Assembly: GCF_001665395.1 (NCBI RefSeq)
Contig: NZ_LZSG01000005.1
Span: 248,001-312,000, forward strand
DNA length: 64,000 bases
DNA from: Mycobacterium sp. 1164966.3
Lineage (GTDB): Bacteria; Actinomycetota; Actinomycetes; Mycobacteriales; Mycobacteriaceae
Direction: 5' to 3'
In this document: positions 1-8,537 of the stretch, in pieces
How positions within the stretch are numbered: the first letter of the stretch is position 1
How the letters are laid out: each line of letters starts with the position of its first letter
Position numbers and translations under genes: made by a program
Notes under the pieces: generated by a model
Told to the model about the DNA's origin: nothing
The model's database searches: none
The model's input: the letters and a program-made list of their open reading frames with translations, nothing else

Positions 1-493
1 CCGTCGTCCCGCCGGTGAACATGATCATCGCGTCGTCGTCGCGCAACCCGGTAGGCGGCGTCATTTGGCTGGGGGCCGTGTCAGCGTCGAGCCGGACCGC
101 CAGGCCGTTTTCGCCGGTGTCCACCGAGACCCGCCAGCAGCGCGGCATCGGCTCGCGCTGGTCGTCGGCCAGTACTACCCGCACGCCCGCCGCCTCGGCG
201 CGGGTGTTCTGGTCGCTGACGGGCAACGCGGGGTCCAGCGGAACGACGACCATGCCCGCCCGCGACGCCGCCAGCAAACTGACAACGAACTCGGCGTTGC
301 TGCCGGCCCGCAACGCAATCCGGTCACCCGGTTGCAAGCCACGCCGCTGGAGCCGGCCGGCCAGGTCATCGACCACGCGGATCAGGTCGGCGTAGCTGAC
401 CGCTATCCGGTTGGTGCCGACGACAAGCGCCGCGGCGTCCGGCGACCGGATTGCCGTCACCTGGACCAGGTCGGCAAAGCGCGGGTTTTGCAT
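1..493 (-). CDS. fadD7: Acyl-CoA synthetase FadD7-like, N-terminal part (cut by window start)
   Basis: This is the first ~164 codons of an AMP-forming acyl-CoA ligase, which would activate an acid as acyl-AMP and then acyl-CoA. The visible part has the usual N-terminal fold (a YADL segment, then GDRIALRAGSNAEF) and runs off the window just after MFTGGTT, the beginning of the ATP-binding A3 loop. I chose the ATG at 493 because GGAGGTGATC, a near-perfect anti-Shine-Dalgarno match, lies a few bases upstream; an in-frame ATG at 529 would add 12 residues and place that motif inside the gene. It is divergent from oxcA, the same pairing as Rv0119/Rv0118c in M. tuberculosis. The fadD7 name rests on that neighbour and is inferred. 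Confidence 0.85.
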   Translation of the reverse strand, partial: MQNPRFADLVQVTAIRSPDAAALVVGTNRIAVSYADLIRVVDDLAGRLQRRGLQPGDRIALRAGSNAEFVVSLLAASRAGMVVVPLDPALPVSDQNTRAEAAGVRVVLADDQREPMPRCWRVSVDTGENGLAVRLDADTAPSQMTPPTGLRDDDAMIMFTGGTT

Positions 494-529
494 TCCGTGG
501 ATCACCTCCGCATTCGTGCGCACTGTCAT

Positions 530-710
530 CGACCGTGCCTGTTTTACTCCCTTATGAAAAGCACTTCCTGCGCGCCCGGCCCGGACGACGGTTCTGGGTC
601 CCAATATCTGCACACACACACGACCGATAGCCACATTGATCCGGTTGAACTTGGACACCGACGAGAACCCGGGCCAAAGTGAGGACGAACCATAAGAAGG
701 AGTCGGCCCC
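530..710. promoter_or_regulatory. Divergent intergenic region fadD7/oxcA
   Basis: This gap lies between two divergent starts and must hold both promoters. I see a short CA-dinucleotide run near 610 and a good Shine-Dalgarno (AAGAAGGAG) just before the oxcA ATG. I could not assign -10 or -35 boxes with confidence. Confidence 0.4.
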
Positions 711-2459
711 ATGTCCAGCAATTCCGCACCTCCCGGTGCAGCGTTGACCGACGGCTTTCACCTCGTCGTGGACGCCCTCAAGGCCAACGACGTCGCGACC
801 ATCTACGGCCTGGTCGGCATCCCGATCACCGACCTCGCCCGAACCGCCCAGGCAGCCGGCATCCGGTACATCGGTTTCCGGCACGAGGCTTCCGCCGGCA
901 ACGCCGCCGCCGCCGCCGGCTTTCTCAACGGTCGCCCGGGTGTGTGCCTGACGACATCCGGCCCGGGTTTTCTCAACGGCCTGCCCGCACTGGCCAACGC
1001 CACGACCAACTGCTTCCCGATGATCCAGATCTCCGGATCAAGCCGGCGGTCGATGGTGGACCTACAGCAAGGCGACTACCAGGACCTCGATCAGCTCAGC
1101 GCCGCAAGGCCGTTCACCAAGGCGGCTTATCGCATCGGCCGCGTCGACGACATCGGGCGCGGTGTCGCGCGGGCCATTCGTACCGCGAGCTCGGGCCGTC
1201 CGGGTGGTGTCTACCTTGACATCCCCGGCGAGGTCCTCAGTCAAGCGCTGGAGGCCACGGCCGCCGCCGACACGATTTGGCGGGTCGTCGACCCGGCTCC
1301 GCGGCAGCCGCCGGCCCCGGAGGCGGTTGAGCGTGCGCTGGAACTGCTGGCGCGTGCCCAGCGGCCGCTGATCGTGCTCGGCAAGGGCGCGGCGTACGCG
1401 CAGGCCGACGGCCTCGTTCGGGAATTCGTGGAGACCACCGAGATCCCGTTTCTGCCGATGTCGATGGCCAAGGGGCTGCTGCCGGATTCGCACCCGCAGT
1501 CCGCGGCCGCGGCGCGCTCGCTGGCGATAGCCCGCGCGGACACTGTCTTACTGGTCGGCGCCCGGCTCAACTGGCTGCTCGGCCACGGCGAGCCACCGCA
1601 ATGGTCGCCCGACGCCAAGTTCATCCAAATCGACCTCGCCGCTGCGGAATTCGACAGCAACCGGCCGATCGCCGCACCGCTGAGCGGCGACATCGGCTCG
1701 GTGCTGTCCGCGCTGCTCGACGGAGTGCGCGCGTGTTCCGTCGTCGCTCCGACGGAATGGGTCACCGAGCTCGCCGACCGTAAGGCAACCAACGATGCCA
1801 AGATGCGCCGGCGTCTGGCCGAAGATCCGCGGCCGATGCGGTTCTACAATGCGCTGGGAGCCATTCACTCTGTGCTGCAGGACAATCCGGACACATATGT
1901 GGTGAACGAAGGAGCCAACGCGCTAGACCTCGCGCGAAATGTCATCGACATGGAGCTACCGCGCCATCGGCTGGACACCGGGACATGGGGCGTGATGGGC
2001 ATCGGTATGGGTTACGCCATCGCCGCCGCGGTCGAGACCGGCAAACCGGTCGTCGCGATCGAGGGCGACAGCGCATTTGGCTTCAGCGGCATGGAGATTG
2101 AGACCATCTGCCGTTACCGGCTCCCGGTGACCGTCGTCATCCTCAACAACGGCGGGGTTTATCGCGGTGACGAAGTCGCCCCCGCCGGGGCCGCCTCGGG
2201 TGGCGACCCAGCGCCGACCGTTTTGAACGCGCAGGCTCGGCACGAACTGCTCGCAGAGGCGTTCGGCGGCAAGGGATACCACGTCACAACCCCGCCCGAA
2301 CTGCGCTCCGCGCTGTCCGAGGCTCTCGCGTCGCGGGGACCGGCCATCGTCAACTGCGTGCTCGACCCGGCCGCCGGCGTGGAAAGCGGCCATCTGTCAG
2401 GCCTCAACCCGGCCAGTGCAGCCAGGCCAGCGCCGTCGGCGGTCAGCGCCGACGGGTGA
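711..2459 (+). CDS. oxcA: Oxalyl-CoA decarboxylase, ThDP-dependent
   Basis: At 582 aa this is the normal length for oxalyl-CoA decarboxylase, which converts oxalyl-CoA to formyl-CoA and CO2; the family also includes 2-hydroxyacyl-CoA lyases. The N-terminal pyrimidine-binding domain has the activating glutamate in FRHEASAG (E59) and the family-typical blocks VVGIPIT-like (GLVGIPIT), TTSGPGFLNG and VDLQQGDY. The C-terminal diphosphate-binding domain has EGDSAFGFSG (D453) followed by LNNGG (N479/N480), the GDG-to-NN metal motif. AAGGAG precedes the ATG. Neighbouring fadD7 could supply the CoA thioester. In M. tuberculosis oxyS separates oxcA from ldtA; here only 173 bp do. A lyase role on 2-hydroxyacyl-CoAs cannot be excluded. 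Confidence 0.93.
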   Translation: MSSNSAPPGAALTDGFHLVVDALKANDVATIYGLVGIPITDLARTAQAAGIRYIGFRHEASAGNAAAAAGFLNGRPGVCLTTSGPGFLNGLPALANATTNCFPMIQISGSSRRSMVDLQQGDYQDLDQLSAARPFTKAAYRIGRVDDIGRGVARAIRTASSGRPGGVYLDIPGEVLSQALEATAAADTIWRVVDPAPRQPPAPEAVERALELLARAQRPLIVLGKGAAYAQADGLVREFVETTEIPFLPMSMAKGLLPDSHPQSAAAARSLAIARADTVLLVGARLNWLLGHGEPPQWSPDAKFIQIDLAAAEFDSNRPIAAPLSGDIGSVLSALLDGVRACSVVAPTEWVTELADRKATNDAKMRRRLAEDPRPMRFYNALGAIHSVLQDNPDTYVVNEGANALDLARNVIDMELPRHRLDTGTWGVMGIGMGYAIAAAVETGKPVVAIEGDSAFGFSGMEIETICRYRLPVTVVILNNGGVYRGDEVAPAGAASGGDPAPTVLNAQARHELLAEAFGGKGYHVTTPPELRSALSEALASRGPAIVNCVLDPAAGVESGHLSGLNPASAARPAPSAVSADG

Positions 2460-2559
2460 GCAGCGCGGTTTCGTTCAGGACCAATCAAGTGAGAATTTTC
2501 CCGGCGACGGACAGCCGGGGACCGCTAATATGGCGGCCAAGCTAACGGACGAGTGTTTG

Positions 2560-2575
2560 CTAGAGATATCTATAG
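2560..2575. promoter_or_regulatory. Imperfect palindrome upstream of ldtA
   Basis: CTAGAGATATCTATAG is a palindrome in 14 of 16 positions, centred on a perfect AGATATCT. It lies ~58 bp before the ldtA ATG and overlaps a TATAGA sequence that could act as a -10 box. Either an operator or an AT-rich promoter core is possible; nothing else supports the choice. Confidence 0.35.
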
Positions 2576-2632
2576 AGTGGAGCCGACTAGAATGGATTCA
2601 TGTTGATCGCACCATCTCGAAGGGTGGACCCG

Positions 2633-3388
2633 ATGCGTCGAGCAGTTCGTTATCTGTTCGTTATGGTCGCGATCTCAGCGCTGAGCATGGCAGTACCGGT
2701 CACCCGCAGCGTTGCGGCGGTTCCGGTGGGCCAGCCGGTCCCCGGCGTGGAGTCCGTTTTGCCGGCCAACGGTGCGGTGGTCGGAGTGGCCCATCCGGTC
2801 GTGGTGACGTTCACCGCGCCGGTCGCCGATCGTGCCGCGGCTGAGCGCTCTATTCGCGTGGTCTCCCCCAGCAACCTCACCGGACACTTCGAGTGGGTTG
2901 AGAACAATGTCGTCCAGTGGGTTCCGAGCCAGTACTGGCCCAGCCACACCCGCGTCTCGGTCGAGGTACAGGGCATGGGGACCGGCTTCGAAACGGGCGA
3001 CGCATTATTGAGTGTTGCCAGCATCTCCGCGCACACCTTCACCGTCAGCAGGAACGGGGAAATACTGCGCACCATGCCGGCATCGATGGGTAAGCCCAGC
3101 CGTCCGACACCGACCGGCAACTTCACCGCTCTATCGAAAGAGCGCACCGTCGTGATGGACTCGCGGACGATCGGAATACCGCTGAGTTCTCCGGACGGAT
3201 ACAAGATCACCGCTTCCTACGCCGTCCGTGTCACCTGGAGCGGTGTGTACGTGCACTCGGCCCCATGGTCGGTTGACTCGCAGGGCTATGCCAATGTCAG
3301 CCACGGCTGCATCAATCTGAGCCCGGACAACGCCGCGTGGTACTTCAACACCGTAAACATCGGTGACCCCATCAACGTCGTAGCCTGA
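2633..3388 (+). CDS. ldtA: L,D-transpeptidase LdtA
   Basis: This exported enzyme forms 3-3 cross-links between meso-diaminopimelate residues of peptidoglycan. The order is an N-terminal signal or anchor (MRRAVRYLFVMVAISAL), an Ig-like domain (residues ~35-125, with VGVAHPVVVTFTAPV) and a YkuD catalytic domain with HSAPW followed by SHGCINLS, catalytic Cys226. I took the ATG at 2633 rather than an in-frame ATG at 2600: it begins MRRAVRYL like known LdtA, gives 251 aa, and has AAGG upstream. It follows oxcA in the same direction without an intervening oxyS. A second, diverged LdtA-like gene lies at 42.3 kb. Confidence 0.93.
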   Translation: MRRAVRYLFVMVAISALSMAVPVTRSVAAVPVGQPVPGVESVLPANGAVVGVAHPVVVTFTAPVADRAAAERSIRVVSPSNLTGHFEWVENNVVQWVPSQYWPSHTRVSVEVQGMGTGFETGDALLSVASISAHTFTVSRNGEILRTMPASMGKPSRPTPTGNFTALSKERTVVMDSRTIGIPLSSPDGYKITASYAVRVTWSGVYVHSAPWSVDSQGYANVSHGCINLSPDNAAWYFNTVNIGDPINVVA

Positions 3389-3479
3389 CAATTCCGAACG
3401 CCCACAGGGGATTTCGAGCAGCAACTATAACACCGGTGTTCGGCGGCGCCCGCAGGACCCCAAAACTGCTGCGGCCGTG

Positions 3480-4070
3480 TCAGTTTGGCAGTCGGCCTTT
3501 CAACGCGGCGTCTTGTTTGCGGCCGATGTCCTTTGCGAACTCGGGATCCGTCGGGTCATTGGGCGCGCTGTCGAATTCCAGGCTGACCAGAGCCTTGCCC
3601 TCGGTGAACAACAAGACAGTCACCGCCTGGGAATTGTCCGGCGCGGTACCGGAAATGATCGCTCCGCCGTCGCCGACGTCGGCGGGCTGCCAAGTGCCGG
3701 TGACCTTGCTGCCGTAGTTGTTCTTGGTGTTGTCGAGGCCCACTTTGGCCGTCTTGGCTTCGTTGACGAGCATGATCATGTCGCCGATGCGTCGGCTGTT
3801 GTCCCCGTTGGTGAAGAGCTGCGACACACCGGGGGCACCATTGGGATTCTGCACTGGGTCCGAACCGGTGAAATCCGGGCCGATATCAGTCGCCTTGATC
3901 AGCAGGTTCGTGTAGTCGGCCAGCGGCGGATACGGCGGTCCGGCCGAAGTGCTCGGGGCGACAGACGGCAACGACCCTGGACTCTCACCGGGCCCACAAC
4001 CGGTGGTCGCGGCGCCCACCACCACCGTGGCGACCGCCCATCCGGCAACTGTCTTCCGAGAAAGCTTCAT
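3480..4070 (-). CDS. Putative lipoprotein
   Basis: The 196-aa product has a lipoprotein signal peptide: a basic start (MKLSRK), a hydrophobic core and an ATTGC lipobox with the lipidated Cys at residue 25, followed by a Pro/Ser-rich linker. The mature part has no catalytic motif that I recognise; it looks like a small mycobacterial cell-envelope lipoprotein with a single alpha/beta domain. It converges on ldtA, with 91 bp between the stop codons. The lipid anchor is supported by sequence. The function is unknown. Confidence 0.8.
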   Translation of the reverse strand: MKLSRKTVAGWAVATVVVGAATTGCGPGESPGSLPSVAPSTSAGPPYPPLADYTNLLIKATDIGPDFTGSDPVQNPNGAPGVSQLFTNGDNSRRIGDMIMLVNEAKTAKVGLDNTKNNYGSKVTGTWQPADVGDGGAIISGTAPDNSQAVTVLLFTEGKALVSLEFDSAPNDPTDPEFAKDIGRKQDAALKGRLPN

Positions 4071-4211
4071 AGCGTTCCTTCCATCCCCACCAGTGTGCCG
4101 CGGCGCCTGACGCTACTGGCAATTGCGGACGGGAACAAGGGCAACGCTCACGGTGTTGCGCACCAGCATGGGCTGCGATAACAGGCTTCACCGGTGGGAG
4201 GGGAGTTCGAA

Positions 4212-5150
4212 ATGACGGCTGCAGCGGCGCGCGCCGTACGGTTCGACCGCTACGGCGGCCGTGAGGTGTTGTATGTGGCGGACATAGAGATGCCGACGCC
4301 AGAGCCGGGCGAAGTGGTGGTCGAGGTGCGCGCCGCCGGGATCAATCCCGGCGAGGCGGGCATCCGGATCGGGGCGATGCACGAGATGTTCCCCGCCACG
4401 TTTCCGTCCGGCGAAGGCAGCGACCTGGCCGGCGTCGTGACCGTGGTTGGTCCGGGGGTCAGCGAGTTCTCGGTCGGCGACGAGGTGCTGGGGTTCAGCC
4501 TGCGCCGGTCCAGCCACGCCACCCACGCCGCCGTCCCCGTCGGTCAGCTGATCCGCAAACCTCCTCAATTGAGTTGGGAGGTAGCGGGTTCGCTGTACGT
4601 GGTGGGTGCGACGGCCTATGCGGCGGTGCGCGCCGTCGCACCTCAGCCGGGTGAGACCGTCGCCGTCTCGGCGGCTGCCGGCGGAGTCGGCAGTCTCGTC
4701 GTGCAGCTGCTGGTTCTGCGCGAGGCGGTGGTGCTGGGCATCGCGGGGCCTGGCAACGCGGACTGGCTGCGCGCGCATGGCGTCATCCCGATCGCCTACG
4801 GTGACGGGCTGGCGGAACGGTTGCGCGAGGCGGCACCGGAGGGAATCGACGCGTTCATAGACCTATTCGGTCCCGACTACGTTCATCTGGCCGTCGACCT
4901 CGGGGTGTCACCCGAGCGGATCGACACCATCATCTCGTTCCAGAAGGCCGGCGAGGTCGGCGCCAAAACCGAAGGCAGCATGGACGCGTCGACGCCGGAA
5001 GTGCTGGCCGAAACCGCCGACCTGATCGCCGGCGGTGCCGTCGACTTCGACATCGCCGCGACTTACCCGCTCGACCGGGTCGCCGACGCGTTCGAAGAAC
5101 TCGAACGCCGGCACACCCACGGGAAAATCGTTCTGCTGCCGAACGGATGA
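4212..5150 (+). CDS. Quinone oxidoreductase-like MDR protein
   Basis: This zinc-free medium-chain reductase (312 aa) belongs to the NADPH:quinone reductase group. The N-terminal GroES-like domain carries RFDRYGGREVL and GEGSDLAGVV, and the cofactor domain has AAAGGVGSLVVQL, the usual AxxGxVG nucleotide loop. No zinc cysteine cluster is present. The start is the ATG at 4212 after GGGAGGGGAG; an in-frame GTG at 4194 lies upstream of that Shine-Dalgarno. It is divergent from the lipoprotein gene and ends in a strong hairpin at 5156. The substrate is not predictable; reduction of quinones or enals is typical for the family. Confidence 0.88.
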   Translation: MTAAAARAVRFDRYGGREVLYVADIEMPTPEPGEVVVEVRAAGINPGEAGIRIGAMHEMFPATFPSGEGSDLAGVVTVVGPGVSEFSVGDEVLGFSLRRSSHATHAAVPVGQLIRKPPQLSWEVAGSLYVVGATAYAAVRAVAPQPGETVAVSAAAGGVGSLVVQLLVLREAVVLGIAGPGNADWLRAHGVIPIAYGDGLAERLREAAPEGIDAFIDLFGPDYVHLAVDLGVSPERIDTIISFQKAGEVGAKTEGSMDASTPEVLAETADLIAGGAVDFDIAATYPLDRVADAFEELERRHTHGKIVLLPNG

Positions 5151-5155
5151 GCAGA

Positions 5156-5197
5156 CGCAAAAGCTCCTGAAATCAGTTGATTTCGGGGGCTTTTGCG
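5156..5197. terminator. Bidirectional hairpin terminator
   Basis: CGCAAAAGCTCCTGAAATCA pairs with the downstream copy across a 2-nt GT loop to give a ~20-bp stem with only a few mismatches or G-U pairs. It sits between the convergent ends of the MDR gene (+) and the small gene ending at 5209 (-). There is no long U tract, as is common for mycobacterial terminators. It shares GAGCAGACGCAAA with the hairpin at 63.06 kb. Confidence 0.75.
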
Positions 5198-5208
5198 CCT
5201 TCTCGCTG

Positions 5209-5427
5209 CTAGCGGCCCGCGGGGTCGGAGGGATGCCCGCCCAGCGAGGCGGTGATCACCGCGATTGGCATCCGCGACACGTACAGGTTTGCCCGCTGTT
5301 GCGGAGTCGGTGTGCGCCATGCGCACAACCTGTTCGCCAGCAGCCGGCCCGTCCGCAGCAGCGAGCGCCCAGACGTCCGGGAAACCCTTTCAGCACCGGT
5401 AACACGGTGTGCGACAACAAAAGCCAT
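5209..5427 (-). CDS. Small basic hypothetical protein
   Basis: A 72-aa basic protein beginning MAFVVAHRVTGAERV. The case for coding is the strong AGGAG seven bases before the ATG and a stop codon just before a terminator hairpin. There is no signal peptide, membrane span or known domain; Arg residues are scattered through it. An upstream in-frame ATG at 5460 would add 11 residues but would lie before the Shine-Dalgarno. I do not recognise the family. Confidence 0.55.
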   Translation of the reverse strand: MAFVVAHRVTGAERVSRTSGRSLLRTGRLLANRLCAWRTPTPQQRANLYVSRMPIAVITASLGGHPSDPAGR

Positions 5428-5949
5428 GATCTTCTCCTGCCTGAATGCCAGCCGGCTCATGGCATTTCACAACGCACCGCGCATCTAGCGCGCCCGCTTG
5501 CGGCGGGAATGGAAGAACTCAGGCGTCAGCGCAAATGCCGGAACCGGATCCGAACAAGATGGATTGCGGATAGGGACAGTCGCTAGGACTCATCTCGCCC
5601 TCACCTCCTCACGGCCGGGACACCCGCGGGTGTCGCGTTCAGCTGCACGGAAGAGGCGAAAGAACCGGCTAGGCCGCCGGACCTACACCTCTCTCGTCGG
5701 AGCTTCGGCACTGCACGGCGTATCTGGACCATCGCCCAGAAGCCACTTGGGCTCGACCCTTGGGTCCGGGAAGAGCTGTCCTGACCCGGGGCGTCTCTCG
5801 ACGTTCGAGGTCAGTGGCCTGTATCCATGCAGACGCCTCACCTAACGAGGTGCATGCGGAAACCATGCTCGCACTCTGACCCGCTGCTCGTCAAACGCTG
5901 TGCGTCTACTGGTCACTCGGCGTGTCATGACCGTTGCAAGCCCGGCGCC
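5428..5949. other. 520-bp region without a convincing gene
   Basis: No open frame here has a credible start and composition. The one notable element is a perfect 16-bp palindrome, GACACCCGCGGGTGTC, at 5619-5634. The rest could be a long leader or the remains of a deleted gene. A promoter-like TACGCT for the next gene begins at 5950. Confidence 0.5.
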
Positions 5950-5955
5950 TACGCT
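5950..5955 (+). promoter_or_regulatory. Candidate -10 box for a leaderless mRNA
   Basis: TACGCT fits the mycobacterial TANNNT -10 consensus and lies 8 bp before the methyltransferase ATG at 5964, where no Shine-Dalgarno is visible. That spacing puts the transcription start at or next to the ATG, so the mRNA is probably leaderless. Confidence 0.45.
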
Positions 5956-5963
5956 TTCAGACC

Positions 5964-6623
5964 ATGACGATTACTTTGCAGGACCCCAAAGTCGCGACCA
6001 CCCTCGACCGGATGTACAGCGAGGCGAAGAACCAAATGTCGCTCCTGCGCGATAAACGCGACGAGCTGGGCCGGCCGATGACCGCCCAAGAACGCGCCGA
6101 GGCGATGAGCGAGTTCTACATCCCGGTGACTCCCGAAGCCGGCCGGCTGCTGTACGCGCTGGTGCGTGCCACCCGCCCTGCCACAGTCGTCGAATTCGGG
6201 ATGTCCTTCGGCATCTCCGCCATTCACCTGGCCGCGGCGGTGCGTGACAACGGCAACGGCCGGGTGGTGACCACCGAGCTCAGCCAGGACAAGATAGCCG
6301 CTGCCAGAAAGACATTCGCCGAGACCGGTTTAGATGATGTGATCACCATTCTCGAAGGAGATGCGCTTTCCACGCTCGCCGATCTGGACGGACCGGTCGA
6401 CTTCGTCCTGCTGGACGGTTGGAAGGACTTGTATCTGCCCGTGATCGAGCTGCTCGAACCGCGGCTGTCGACGGGCGCGCTGGTGGTCGCCGACAACACG
6501 AGTGCGGCCGACACCCAGCCCTATCTCGATCGGGTGCGCAATCCCGACAACGGTTACGTGGGCTTCAACTTTCTGGTTCGCGACAGCGACAGCATGGAAG
6601 TCAGTTGTCGCGCAAGCGTTTAA
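5964..6623 (+). CDS. Class I SAM-dependent O-methyltransferase
   Basis: A 219-aa protein of the catechol-O-methyltransferase-like family (Methyltransf_3), which transfers a methyl group from S-adenosylmethionine to a hydroxyl. The SAM-binding motif I is VVEFGMSFGISAIHLA (~residues 75-90), TTELSQDK is the acidic ribose-binding motif II, and DFVLLDGWKDLYLP carries the metal-binding aspartate region typical of this family. The start at 5964 is preferred over an in-frame codon at 5934 because the homologous region begins MTITLQDPK and a -10-like box is correctly placed for leaderless expression. It converges on the acyltransferase gene, only 3 bp away. The substrate is unknown. Confidence 0.88.
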   Translation: MTITLQDPKVATTLDRMYSEAKNQMSLLRDKRDELGRPMTAQERAEAMSEFYIPVTPEAGRLLYALVRATRPATVVEFGMSFGISAIHLAAAVRDNGNGRVVTTELSQDKIAAARKTFAETGLDDVITILEGDALSTLADLDGPVDFVLLDGWKDLYLPVIELLEPRLSTGALVVADNTSAADTQPYLDRVRNPDNGYVGFNFLVRDSDSMEVSCRASV

Positions 6624-6626
6624 CCG

Positions 6627-8537
6627 CTACCGCAACGACTCCTCCAGCCAGGGCGTCAGCCATTTCACGCCTTCGGGGGTGAGGTGGACGCCGTCGCTGC
6701 GTACCTTGATGCCGTCGACCTTCGCGGTGTAAACGCCGTCGGGGCAGAGCTTCTTGTTCAGGTCGAGAATTTGGACATTCGGGTGATGGCCAACCGTGTT
6801 GCGCAGCATGGTGTTCCACTGGTTGACGCGATCGGGTTGGTCCTCCGGATAGAGGCGGCCGTCCGGCTTTTCGCCACCCCGGCTGTACGGGACGGTGGCA
6901 ACCATCACGCGAACGCCGGTGGAGCTCACGATATTCAGCGCCCGCTCCAGCTCGGCGTTGAGGTACCCGTCGAAGGTGGGGTCACCGATATGAGTCCATT
7001 TCCCCTCGTTGACCCGGTCCACGGTCTCCCAGCGGCCGATGATCAGCAGCGCGACATCGGGCTGATCCTGGTTGATCTGCGTCGACCACCTGCCCGGCCA
7101 GGTGTCGCATTCCGGTCGCTGCTCCAAGGTTTGGCCGATGTACCGATACGGAGTGCCGCGCACCAGGCTGCACCCGATGACCGTGTGGTCCAGGAAGCTG
7201 AATCCCGGTGTGGGCGGCAGATAGTGCATCCAGGTCCACCCGATCGAATCGCCGAATACCGAAACGGTGAACGGGCGGTTGGGATCCCGGGGCCGGGGTG
7301 CGGGCTGAACGGCTTTCGGTGGCGACGGCGACACGGCCGCGACGGCCGAAACACCCGGCGGCAGCCCGACTTCCCGTAGGCCGGTGCCCGTTCCGACCGG
7401 AACGACCAGGATGGTCGCCGCTGCGGCGGAGGCTACGGTGGCCGCGGCCAGCGGCAGCAACTGCACCCGAGCCGGTCGCCAACGGCGGATGGGTTGCTCG
7501 AGCAACCACCAGGACGCGGTGGCCACTGCCACCGTCGCGGCGCACCGGACGGCGAACAATCCGGCTCCGGACCATCCGGTTCGTTCGCCGTTGAGCGCCA
7601 AGAAGATCGGCCAGTGCCACAGGTAGACGCCGTAGGAAATGCTGCCCAGCCCCACCAGCGGACGCCAGGCCAGAACCCGGGCGATAATGCCGCGCTGCTC
7701 CATCGCCACCGGCGCGATCACCATGACAGCAGCGACGGCCACCCCGATCAGCAGGCCATGGCGGAACTCGCTCGCGCTACCCGTGGCGTAATGAGCCGCC
7801 GCTGCCAACCCGGCCAGACCGAGGATCGGCAGTATCCGGGCGACGCGCCGCCCCCAGCGGGTCCGGATGAGGCACCAGCCTCGGTTCAGCGACGACCAAT
7901 CCCGCACCAGCAGAGCCGCTGCGGCCGAGCCCGTCAGCAATGCCTGCGCGCGGGTATCGGTCCCGAAATAGATCCGGTCGCGGGTGGCGTCGTGGGCTTG
8001 AAGAACGGCGACAGCTGCCGACGCAAGTGCCCCCAGCGTGGCAATCAGGAAGGTGGCGAACCGAACTCCGCCCACGGTGGCCCGCCGGAAATAGCGCCTG
8101 GCTCGTGCCGCGAGCAGCAGGGTCACCCCGATCAGCAGGACGGGCCAGACAAAGTAGTACTGCTCCTCCACGCCGAGTGACCAGGTGTGCTGCAGCGGCG
8201 AGGGCGGGGCGCCCTGCGTGAAATAGTCCGTTTTCTGCGCCACGAACCGCCAGTTCGCCATCCACATGAACGCGGCGATCGCATCACCGCGCAATCCGGC
8301 GAGAGACTGCGCCGGAAGAAGCTCTCGGGCCGCGCCCACGGTGAGGACCATCAGCACCAGCGCTGGCAGCAGCCGTCGGGCCCGTCGAATCCAGAACCCG
8401 GTCAACTCGATACGACCGGTGCGGCCGAGTTCGTCGAGCAGCAGTGAGGTGATCAGGAATCCGCTGAGGACGAAGAAGATGTCGACGCCGATGAACCCGC
8501 CGCCCACACCGGGGATGCCGCCGTGCCCGACGAGCAC
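6627..8537 (-). CDS. Membrane O-acyltransferase (acyltransferase 3) with SGNH domain, Rv0111-like
   Basis: An integral membrane acyltransferase of the OafA type: ~10 hydrophobic spans, then a periplasmic SGNH hydrolase-like domain with VFGDSIGW and the terminal DGVHLT block. Such proteins O-acylate cell-envelope glycans or lipids. The coordinates start at the first canonical in-frame codon (GTG 8537), but this is not the natural N-terminus: conserved sequence IPALDGIRAIAVALV is encoded in frame just upstream (to ~8590), and the frame stays open to a TGA at 8781-8783 with no ATG, GTG or TTG. Either a noncanonical start or a frameshift is involved; an out-of-frame ATG sits at 8667. Position and content match M. 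tuberculosis Rv0111. Confidence 0.85.
   Translation of the reverse strand: MLVGHGGIPGVGGGFIGVDIFFVLSGFLITSLLLDELGRTGRIELTGFWIRRARRLLPALVLMVLTVGAARELLPAQSLAGLRGDAIAAFMWMANWRFVAQKTDYFTQGAPPSPLQHTWSLGVEEQYYFVWPVLLIGVTLLLAARARRYFRRATVGGVRFATFLIATLGALASAAVAVLQAHDATRDRIYFGTDTRAQALLTGSAAAALLVRDWSSLNRGWCLIRTRWGRRVARILPILGLAGLAAAAHYATGSASEFRHGLLIGVAVAAVMVIAPVAMEQRGIIARVLAWRPLVGLGSISYGVYLWHWPIFLALNGERTGWSGAGLFAVRCAATVAVATASWWLLEQPIRRWRPARVQLLPLAAATVASAAAATILVVPVGTGTGLREVGLPPGVSAVAAVSPSPPKAVQPAPRPRDPNRPFTVSVFGDSIGWTWMHYLPPTPGFSFLDHTVIGCSLVRGTPYRYIGQTLEQRPECDTWPGRWSTQINQDQPDVALLIIGRWETVDRVNEGKWTHIGDPTFDGYLNAELERALNIVSSTGVRVMVATVPYSRGGEKPDGRLYPEDQPDRVNQWNTMLRNTVGHHPNVQILDLNKKLCPDGVYTAKVDGIKVRSDGVHLTPEGVKWLTPWLEESLR

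Noticed and set aside
610..621. CA-dinucleotide microsatellite
   Set aside because: It is only about five repeats long, too short to be meaningful.
5498..5845. A 115-codon plus-strand frame in the gene-free region
   Set aside because: There is no Shine-Dalgarno, and the composition (Arg/Ser/Gly) and lack of recognisable structure suggest chance.
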